The notes under the pieces: generated by a model
What the model was told of the DNA's origin: nothing
Seen by the model: the letters and a program-made list of their open reading frames with translations, nothing else
Databases searched by the model: none
Position numbers and translations under genes: made by a program
Assembly (NCBI GenBank): GCA_024280855.1
Contig: JAJRPG010000027.1
Span: 1 to 64,000 of the forward strand
DNA from: Planctomycetota bacterium
GTDB lineage: Bacteria > Planctomycetota > Phycisphaerae > UBA1845
Direction of reading: 5' to 3'
Length of the DNA stretch: 64,000 nt
Part shown: positions 54,422 to 61,211 of the stretch, piece after piece
How the letters are laid out: every line of letters starts with the position of its first letter
How positions within the stretch are numbered: the stretch's first letter is position 1

Positions 54422-56290
54422 ATGACTCATCGACGTCGAATTTATTGGAAGATTTTGGTTTTGGTTTCGGCTGTGGGCTTGAGTTTCCCCGTGGTCGCGG
54501 ATGCTGGTTCTGGTGGTCGTGGGAGATCTAGTCATTCGTCCGGGAAATCGGGCCATTCGTCGGGGAGGTCAGGTCATAGTAGGTCGGGTGGCTCACGACG
54601 TACGACATCTCGTAGTCGAGGGGCTTCTCGTCATCGCACATCGAGTCGTCGGAGTATTAGTCGTGGGTCACATAAGTCGACTAGTCGAGGTCATGCATCC
54701 AATCGTGCATCTAATCGAGGCCATGCGTCAAATCGTGCATCCAGTGCACGCATAAGTCGTCAAAGTGTGGGTCGCAGCTCGCATTCTCGAAAGTCTTCTT
54801 CGCATCAAACGTCACAAACGCAGCACGGGTTTCGTCGTCCTACGACCAACGTGCGAGCGCCCTCGTCTTCCAATGCTGGGCATCGAAGGCAAATCACGCC
54901 ACATCGGGTGATTCGTAATACGTCTGGTGGTGTAGCTGGCCATACATCTTTTCCTACGACTTCGTCCAGAAATTCTGTTGGGTCACACGGTGGTCGCAGT
55001 ACGGCTCATGCGCCTGGTGGTGGAAGCTCGAGTGTTGTATTTAGTGACACGGGAAGGTCACGATCTAATTTCAATCACTCCGGCCAAGGTTTTAGCAGTC
55101 GAAACGGCGGTCATGGCCAAGGTACGTCGGGCGCTGGCTTTGTGGCCATCAATGGGCAAGGGCATTCTCGTAGCGAGAGGAATGTTGTAGGACAGCGAGG
55201 TGGTAGGAAATTTAATTCTGGCCATGGCGCGGTGGGTGCTCCGTTTGCCGGTTCGCTTTTTGTTAATAATAATGTCAGTCGCTATGGTCGAGCTTATGAC
55301 CGCAGCAACGTTTTTCATGATGGTCAGTCTATTCGATCGGCGAGATTGTATCCTTCCGGTTCGGGTGGTCATAGCTCAGGATTTGTTGGCGGAAATAGAC
55401 ACGGCGGTGGTTATGGCGGGTATGGTAATTCTCATGGTGGGTATAGGAATGGTTCTCATGGTGACAATGGGTATTATTTTGGTTCGTACTATTATGGCCG
55501 ACGTCATTCTCGTGGGTATTATGGTAACTATGGTTCCGTGTATTATCCAGCGTATTCCTACTTAGATTATGGTTATTCGTCGTATCCCTATTATTATCCA
55601 TACACGAGTGTGGGCGTGAGTTCGCAGACTTATTACGATGTTGATCCAGGTGTTGCGCAGGGTTATCAAGATGTGGTAGCTGAGCCTTCTCCGGTAGTCA
55701 CCATCTATGTTCAACCTGCTCAATCTGGTGGGGGCGAGGCGGCGCCGGGTGCGTCGTTGGGGTCACCGATAGATGCGGCTACTCAGGCTGCACCGCAGGT
55801 GGGTCAGATTAGGATTCCGCAATCTGTGGCAGATGGTCATCAGGCGTTTGCGCAGCATGATGTTGTGAAGGCTCGTCGTGCGTATTTGACGGCGGTATTG
55901 GCTGACGGTGATGATGGATATGCGAAGTTATTTTATGCGATGGCTAGTATGGCTGCGGGTGAGTATGATGTCGCGGCGCTGGCACTTCGGGGTGCGTTGC
56001 AGACGGCTTCTGAATTGGTGACTGATCCAATCGATCTGCGTCAGTTTTATAATAACGATGAGCAGATTCAGGCTGATATGGGCGCGTTGGTGGCGTATAT
56101 ATCTCTGAACGCTGACGATGTCGATAGTCAATTGTTGCTGGCATATTTTCAATATTCGATGGGGCAGGCTGATGCGGCGCAGCGGGTATTGATGTCGGTG
56201 AGCAGTGACGTTATTGAGAAAGATGCGACGATGAAGGAATTGCGCGATGCGGTTGGCGTTGTTGTTTCTCGCAAACAAGATCAGCCTTAG
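54422..56290 (+). CDS. Secreted Ser/Arg/Gly/His- and Tyr-rich low-complexity protein with TPR-like C-terminus
   Basis: 622 residues. ATG 54422 has GGAGG eight bases upstream; an upstream in-frame start at 54332 would hide the signal peptide (KILVLVSAVGLSFPVVADAG). Residues ~30-370 are disordered and basic, rich in Ser, Arg, Gly and His (SSHSSGKSGHSSGRSGHSRS). Next comes a Tyr/Gly-rich patch (~375-430, YYGNYGSVYYPAYSY). The C-terminal ~150 residues form helical TPR-like repeats (HQAFAQHDVVKARRAYLTAV; LLAYFQYSMGQADAAQRVL). Possibly a matrix or envelope protein that phase-separates or binds polyanions. No known family assigned with confidence. Confidence 0.7.
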   Translation: MTHRRRIYWKILVLVSAVGLSFPVVADAGSGGRGRSSHSSGKSGHSSGRSGHSRSGGSRRTTSRSRGASRHRTSSRRSISRGSHKSTSRGHASNRASNRGHASNRASSARISRQSVGRSSHSRKSSSHQTSQTQHGFRRPTTNVRAPSSSNAGHRRQITPHRVIRNTSGGVAGHTSFPTTSSRNSVGSHGGRSTAHAPGGGSSSVVFSDTGRSRSNFNHSGQGFSSRNGGHGQGTSGAGFVAINGQGHSRSERNVVGQRGGRKFNSGHGAVGAPFAGSLFVNNNVSRYGRAYDRSNVFHDGQSIRSARLYPSGSGGHSSGFVGGNRHGGGYGGYGNSHGGYRNGSHGDNGYYFGSYYYGRRHSRGYYGNYGSVYYPAYSYLDYGYSSYPYYYPYTSVGVSSQTYYDVDPGVAQGYQDVVAEPSPVVTIYVQPAQSGGGEAAPGASLGSPIDAATQAAPQVGQIRIPQSVADGHQAFAQHDVVKARRAYLTAVLADGDDGYAKLFYAMASMAAGEYDVAALALRGALQTASELVTDPIDLRQFYNNDEQIQADMGALVAYISLNADDVDSQLLLAYFQYSMGQADAAQRVLMSVSSDVIEKDATMKELRDAVGVVVSRKQDQP

Positions 56291-56349
56291 TTGAGTGCAT
56301 GACAGTTTCGGCGTATTTGAATTAGTGTACGTTTTCCATTCTCGAATAT

Positions 56350-56391
56350 CCTTCCCCCACCCTTCGGGAGTACCCGAAGAATGGGGCACCC
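56350..56391 (+). repeat. Dispersed hairpin repeat, family B
   Basis: CCTTCCCCCACCCTTCGGGA then a turn and GTACCCGAAGAATGGGGCACCC. It has the same flanks as 57322 with a different hairpin stem (CTTCGGG/CCCGAAG), so the stem covaries while the flanks stay. Confidence 0.7.
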
Positions 56392-56412
56392 AGCTTGTGC
56401 TTGGCGGATAAT

Positions 56413-57177
56413 ATGTCAAAAGTTCAGGACACATTTCTTGATCCTTGCTGGTATGACAAAGGTATTAACTGGTCGGCGCGACTGGGCCGGGAGATTCCTC
56501 TGCTTGTTGATGTTTTTGGTGAGCCTGGTGACGGCGGTTTGATTGATGCTGGCTGCGGTACTGGTCGGCAGGTGTGTGCATTGGCTCAGCAAGGTTATCG
56601 CATGGTGGGGGCGGATGCCAGCGATGAAATGATAGTGATGGCTAGGTCGCTGGCGAGAGAATTAGCGGTTGATGCCGCTTTTCATGTCAGTCCTTATGCC
56701 GAAATGAATGAACGGCTGGGCGGTGGGTTTGGTGGCGTTTATTGCCTGGGGAATGCGCTGGCTGCGGCAGGGTCTGAAGATGCGGTGCGTGAGGCGTTGG
56801 GGCAGTTCTCGAAATGTCTTAGGGCTGGCGGTCGGCTGTTTGTTCAGGTGCTAAATTTTGAGCCTATGCGCAAGGAATTGCCTTGTGTGCGAGGCCCTCG
56901 AGTTTCGGTGGTGGATGGTCGGGAATATATTTCGACCCGCAATTTTCAATTTTATGATGATAGAGCCGTCGTGACGAATACGACGCTATGGCAGGACGAT
57001 GGTTGGAAGCAGCGAAGTCATTCGGGCCGATTGTATCCTTTGAGTTTAGAGCAGATTCAAACGTGGTGCGCGGAGGTGGGGTTGAGGATTGATGAGACTT
57101 GGGGGAATTATCAGCGGGATGAGTTTGATGTGACGAGTTCTGTTGATTTGATATTTGTGGCTACGCGCGAGTCGTGA
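56413..57177 (+). CDS. SAM-dependent methyltransferase, class I
   Basis: 254 residues from ATG 56413 (TTG 56395 is the alternative, inside a repeat flank). Motif I LIDAGCGTGRQ at ~43-52 binds SAM; then VGADASDEMI (motif II), GGVYCLGNALA and LRAGGRLFVQVLNFE follow, the usual Rossmann methyltransferase order. The C-terminal half (QFYDDRAVVTNTTLWQDDGW) is family-specific. Substrate unknown. Flanked by repeats on both sides. Confidence 0.85.
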   Translation: MSKVQDTFLDPCWYDKGINWSARLGREIPLLVDVFGEPGDGGLIDAGCGTGRQVCALAQQGYRMVGADASDEMIVMARSLARELAVDAAFHVSPYAEMNERLGGGFGGVYCLGNALAAAGSEDAVREALGQFSKCLRAGGRLFVQVLNFEPMRKELPCVRGPRVSVVDGREYISTRNFQFYDDRAVVTNTTLWQDDGWKQRSHSGRLYPLSLEQIQTWCAEVGLRIDETWGNYQRDEFDVTSSVDLIFVATRES

Positions 57178-57251
57178 ATTCGAATGCACGATAGCGATGT
57201 TGGATGATGTCTGTTGGTTAGAATGATATTTGTTTAATCAATTATATTCGA

Positions 57252-57283
57252 CACGGGTAAGCTGGGCCTTACCCATGCCACCC
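57252..57283 (+). repeat. Dispersed palindrome, family A
   Basis: CACGGGTAAGCTGGGCCTTA then CCCATGCCACCC. Confidence 0.8.
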
Positions 57284-57321
57284 GGAATATATCAATGCGC
57301 CATGATAATATGCAGGCGTCC

Positions 57322-57361
57322 ATTCCCCACCCTTTGCCGGTAGGCAAAGAATGGGGCACCC
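57322..57361 (+). repeat. Dispersed hairpin repeat, family B
   Basis: ATTCCCCACCCTTTGCCGGT then AGGCAAAGAATGGGGCACCC. Stem CTTTGCC/GGCAAAG with a tight turn; a second partial flank GATGGGGCAC follows at 57369. Confidence 0.8.
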
Positions 57362-57423
57362 GGAAAAAGATGGGGCACTTGGACATCGCCAAATTTTATC
57401 AGAACTTGGTCAGCACTGCACGA

Positions 57424-58257
57424 TCAGTGTTCGTGCTTTTCTATTTGTTTTTTGGAACCCATTAGTACGGTAGTGTTGGGGTGTTTTTTTCGCCATTCGC
57501 CTAGCGTGATGACGGGCGGCTCTTCGATGAAGGGGATGGTCTCGCCTTTACGTGGGCCTGAGATAGCTGTCCACTTGGTGTCGTCTAGTGGATACCAAAG
57601 GCTTTCCGTTTTTCTATCGAAGATGAGGAATACGTTTTTGTGGACATAGCCACTGACTCCGAACTCGTCTGTTGAACCGTTAATTTTACGTCCGTGAACC
57701 ACGGACAATTGGGCGAGTGGTCACCAGCCTACGGTGACGGGTTTGCCACCGATGATGTCGTTGACTAATTCGTGGCGGTCGAGCAAGGCGACGGGGTAGG
57801 CGCGTGCGACATCGCCCTGGATAAATCCGATGACGTGTATTTCATCATTGACCGAGGCGCGTTGGTCTTTTCGGTAAGGGCTTTGTGGAACGTGTTTTAG
57901 AAGTCGGGGGTCGTCTGGTGAGACGAACATGGGGTCGTCGATGCTGGGGATGGCGTCCTTGCCGATGCCGTATTGAAGCTCGGCTGTGGGGATGGGGGAG
58001 CCGGTGAAGTCGTACCAGAATGCGCCGGGGGCTGAAGGGTCTGAGCCTCGCATTCCGCCGTAGAGCATGGTCTTACCGTTTTCGACTTTGACCTTTTTGC
58101 TATTGGGGCCTAGGAGGCCTCGGAAATTATTCTTGCCTGAGTTATCCCCGGCAAAGCTAGGCAGGGACGCGCAGGCCAAGACTAAGCCTGCGAGGGCGAT
58201 GCCCTTGGTGCGGTTGAAGTTGGCCGAGCTGGCCCCGTCGTGGAATTTCATTTTCAT
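57424..58257 (-). CDS. DUF3179 protein, candidate selenoprotein (in-frame UGA at conserved Cys)
   Basis: Read through one TGA (57721-57723), the frame gives 277 residues. A signal peptide (GIALAGLVLACASLPSFAG) is followed by DUF3179 features: DEIHVIGFIQGDVARAYPVALLDRHELVNDIIGGKPVTVGW, then residue 179 encoded by TGA, then PLAQLSVV, FGVSGYVHKNVFLIFDRKTESLWYPL and GEWRKKHPNTTVL. In family members the corresponding place reads YCPLC, so the TGA falls on the first Cys. The mature protein has no Cys at all. The downstream 98 codons are intact. A hairpin matching bacterial SECIS rules follows the TGA. Alternatively it is a gene killed by one nonsense mutation. ATG 58257 has AAGGA nine bases upstream. 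The biochemical role of DUF3179 is unknown to me. Confidence 0.75.
57690..57706 (-). promoter_or_regulatory. Candidate bacterial SECIS hairpin
   Basis: On the minus strand GTCCGTG (57706-57700), loop GTT (57699-57697), CACGGAC (57696-57690): a perfect 7-bp stem. Between the TGA and the apical loop are 21 nt. The published rules, as I recall them, are a 16-37 nt spacing, a loop of 3-14 nt with G among its first two bases and a stem of at least 4 bp; all are met. Confidence 0.6.
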
Positions 58258-58637
58258 GGTTTGATTTCCTTCGAAAAAAATTTAATCTCAAGCTCAGCCG
58301 AAAATCATTTTAGTCGTAGGAGCGGAATTTCTCAATGTTATGGTGCGTATCAGTATTGTGAGGGACGAATCAGCCTCGTATTAGTGGAAGGCGGTAGGGA
58401 ATGCTGGTGGGTTGTATGCTGGTGTGAGCCGTTTACAATCGGTTGTGGCGGTAAGTGTGTGGTATTTTCGGATACCGGGTTAGACAAGGAACCTAAACTG
58501 CGCGAACATGCCCAGCCGATAGCTCTTTTAGGGCGAAAGAGTGCGAAAGTCCTTAATTGAGAATGGGTTACGTTATTTGCGTCGTGTGCTTGCACGGTAT
58601 GCCGAGTTCGGCTCCGTGGGGATTGAATCATAAAAGA
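58258..58637. other. Divergent intergenic region before the exopolysaccharide locus
   Basis: It holds no gene I support. Short hairpins are visible, such as GGTAT...ATACC near 58460 and CTCTTT...AAAGAG near 58523. ATGCTGGTG is directly repeated near 58398 and 58412. It probably carries promoters for both the DUF3179 gene and the exporter gene, but I cannot place them. Confidence 0.35.
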
Positions 58638-60206
58638 ATGATTGGGATTGGCGATATTTTAACTCGAGTGGTCTTGGCTGTGGTCCTGCTAGCTGGTAGC
58701 GGTTGCTCGATGCAGTCTGTAATGAATGGCTGGTTAGACCCGACAGTACTGGGTGATTTTGAGGCGTATCATACGACTCAAATTCGAGCCTCGCTAACTT
58801 TGGAAGATGTTCCACAAGGGATAGCTGGTGCGTCTCGGCCTACGGCGGCTGATTTGGATGTTATCGCGAAAGATTTTTCGATATCTGCTGGTGACACGTT
58901 ACAAGTTGAGATCAATGAGCTTCGCGCTCGTGGTACGATTTTTCAAGCGGCTGCTCAGGTTAGTCCAACGGGCTATGTAAATCTGCCGGTTGTCGGGCGC
59001 ATTCGCGCCGCGGGTAAGACGGTTCCGGGGTTTGAGGCGTCGTTGGTTTCGACGTTGCAGGACGATGGGATTTTGATCAACCCTGAGGTGACGGTGAACC
59101 CGACTTTTTTGCAGGCGGCGACTTATTCCATCTTTGGTGTGGGGGTGAGTGCCTCTAATAATGCGCCGCTGCGTGCGGGCGTGTTTCCTATCCGTCGTCC
59201 GGATTTGCGGGTGCTTGAGGCGATCAATCAGGTTGGTGGTTTGAATGAGTTTGTGACAGAGATTTATGTCTTTCGGAAAGATGATTTGTCGGTTTATGAC
59301 ACGCGGAGTCAGGCTGATCGTCCTGTGGAAGTTATTGAGGAATCGTTGCCTGTTGAGCCATCGGTTGCGATGGCGGTTGCGGCTGATGCTGAGGGGCAGG
59401 ATGAGCAGGAATTGATTAGCGCTATTTTGGATCAAGGCAAGCCTGCTGCTGAGCCTCGCGTTGAAGCTAAACCTAAGTATGAGAGTCCGCAGCAGCGAGA
59501 TATTTTGTCGGCGACAGATGCTGATTCGACGCAGCCTTTTTTGTTTGTGGATGGTGCGTTTGTGCGTAATCCTAATTTTGAAGGACATGCGCAGGCTGGT
59601 GGCGTGGAGGGTTTTTCCCCACCTACTATTGACACGGTGATGTCATCTTCGAATTGGGCGCGGGTCGCAGGGAATTCTCCATATCGAACGATACTTGTTG
59701 ATGCGGAGCAGCTTCGTCGTGGCGATCCGGCAGTGAATATTGTGGTTCATGCGGGGGATGTTATTCGGATTGTTAGCGGCGAAATTGGCCAATACTATGT
59801 GATGGGGCAAGTGAATCAGCCGGGACCATATCGGTTTAATGCCGAAACAATTACGCTAAAGGCTGCCATCGCGTCGGCAGGCGGCTTATCTGCGTTGGCT
59901 TGGCCTGACCGGTGTACGATTTATCGTCGGTTGGGTAGCCGAGAGCAGATGGTTCAGGTTGATCTAGATCGAATTTTCTCAGGTAAGGATTCAGATTTTA
60001 TGGTGCGTCGCGGTGATATTATCAACGTCGGTACGCACCCGTTGGCTCCTTTTTTGCAGCGGCTTCGGGCGCTGACGCTGCCAAACATTACATCGAACAT
60101 TGGTTATGGGTTTACTTATTCGCGGAACTTTGCGGACATTGATTCGTTTGCCGTGCAGAGCAACCCTAATAATCGCCCCAGTCGTTTTCAACAACTTTTT
60201 CCTTAG
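58638..60206 (+). CDS. Wza-like polysaccharide export lipoprotein
   Basis: 522 residues from ATG 58638; upstream starts back to 58557 are in frame but precede the natural signal peptide. Lipobox LLAGSGC. A Poly_export domain (ISAGDTLQVEI...QVSPTGYVNLPVVGRIRAAGKT) is followed by SLBB-like beta-grasp domains (LEAINQVGGLNEFVTEIYVFRK; YYVMGQVNQPGPYRFNAETITLKAAI). A linker of ~80 residues between them is rich in Glu/Ala/Pro. It forms the outer-membrane/periplasmic channel of a Wza-type exopolysaccharide exporter, working with the Wzc-like protein at 61212. First gene of the visible export locus. Confidence 0.85.
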   Translation: MIGIGDILTRVVLAVVLLAGSGCSMQSVMNGWLDPTVLGDFEAYHTTQIRASLTLEDVPQGIAGASRPTAADLDVIAKDFSISAGDTLQVEINELRARGTIFQAAAQVSPTGYVNLPVVGRIRAAGKTVPGFEASLVSTLQDDGILINPEVTVNPTFLQAATYSIFGVGVSASNNAPLRAGVFPIRRPDLRVLEAINQVGGLNEFVTEIYVFRKDDLSVYDTRSQADRPVEVIEESLPVEPSVAMAVAADAEGQDEQELISAILDQGKPAAEPRVEAKPKYESPQQRDILSATDADSTQPFLFVDGAFVRNPNFEGHAQAGGVEGFSPPTIDTVMSSSNWARVAGNSPYRTILVDAEQLRRGDPAVNIVVHAGDVIRIVSGEIGQYYVMGQVNQPGPYRFNAETITLKAAIASAGGLSALAWPDRCTIYRRLGSREQMVQVDLDRIFSGKDSDFMVRRGDIINVGTHPLAPFLQRLRALTLPNITSNIGYGFTYSRNFADIDSFAVQSNPNNRPSRFQQLFP

Positions 60207-60227
60207 TCGTTTTTCGTGGAGCGATGA

Positions 60228-61169
60228 TTGGCTAGCCAACCTCGACAAGCTGAAACCCCTTGGGCGGACATTTTTTCTCCGGTGTCGCGTATGCACATCG
60301 TCATGGTGGTGTTGCTGATGGGCTTCTTGTTTCGTGGGATTATCGAGCGGGGGATGGTTGGTCGGTGGATGACCGACGGGAACTGGTCGCATGGCTGGCT
60401 GATTCCTGTTTTTAGTTTGTATTTTTTAGGTACGCAGCGGGAGAAATTGGCGAAAGTATCGGCGAGTCCGAGCTATTGGGGGGCTGTGGTATTGCTCCTG
60501 TCGCTGGCGATGTACTTTTTTGGCGCGTGGCAAATAAGAGCGACCTATGTGCAGGCGGTGTCTGTGGTTGGCTGTATATTTGGTGTGGTGCTATTGCTTG
60601 GCGGTTGGTCGGTGCTGCGCATTGCGTGGTTTCCGATTTCGTTTTTGATGCTGTGTATACCCTTGCCTGGGTTATTGTATTATCAGTTGACGTTTCCTAT
60701 GCGAACGTTTGCTTCTTCGGCGGCGGCTACGATCATGCCGTTGCTTGTTCCGGGTTTGCATACTGAGGCACAGGCGGTGGTGATTGATTATGTCATGCCG
60801 GGAAGTGCGCCTGGACAACTTAATGTGGAAGAGGCTTGTAGCGGGATGCGCTTGATGATGGCCTTTGTCACGCTAGGGGTTGCGATGGCGTATTTGGGTG
60901 AGCGTAGTTGGTGGCAGCGGGCGATTATGGTGGCGTTTTGTGTGCCGACGGCTTTGCTTTGCAATGTGATTCGCGTTACCACGACCGGCTTATTGATTGT
61001 TCATGGCCGGGAGGATTTGGCGACGGGGACACCGCATCAGCTGCTCGGAATGTTGATGTTGGGGCTGGCGCTAGGAATTTATTCGGTGGTGGGATATGTG
61101 CTTGGTCATTTGTTTATCGAAGATGATAAGGACTCAAGCCATCGTGATTCGGATGTAGTGACGCCGTAA
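60228..61169 (+). CDS. Exosortase of an exopolysaccharide locus
   Basis: 313 residues from TTG 60228, with GGAG six bases upstream; the ATG at 60224 is in a frame with an early stop. About eight membrane helices, with catalytic residues C204 in VEEACSGMRLMM, R249 in CNVIRVTTTG and H270 in TPHQLLGML, as in exosortases. It is longer than exosortase H at 16799 and of the type found inside exopolysaccharide operons. The C-terminal EpsI domain of some exosortases is absent. No sorting-tail substrate is seen near it in the window. Confidence 0.85.
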   Translation: MASQPRQAETPWADIFSPVSRMHIVMVVLLMGFLFRGIIERGMVGRWMTDGNWSHGWLIPVFSLYFLGTQREKLAKVSASPSYWGAVVLLLSLAMYFFGAWQIRATYVQAVSVVGCIFGVVLLLGGWSVLRIAWFPISFLMLCIPLPGLLYYQLTFPMRTFASSAAATIMPLLVPGLHTEAQAVVIDYVMPGSAPGQLNVEEACSGMRLMMAFVTLGVAMAYLGERSWWQRAIMVAFCVPTALLCNVIRVTTTGLLIVHGREDLATGTPHQLLGMLMLGLALGIYSVVGYVLGHLFIEDDKDSSHRDSDVVTP

Positions 61170-61211
61170 TAATTGTGATCGTATGTTAGATTTTAATCGA
61201 CGAATAAGACT

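Noticed and set aside
57424-57708. A separate 94-residue gene starting at TTG 57708
   Set aside because: It is in the same frame as the upstream 178 codons and continues the DUF3179 domain. It has no ribosome binding site and is better read as one gene through the TGA.
58240-58560. 106-codon frame in the region upstream of the exporter gene
   Set aside because: It overlaps the divergent DUF3179 start, has no ribosome binding site and no recognisable sequence.
58440-58600. c-di-GMP (GEMM) riboswitch before the exopolysaccharide genes
   Set aside because: Short hairpins and GCGAAAG-like loops are present, but the conserved GEMM core pattern could not be matched.
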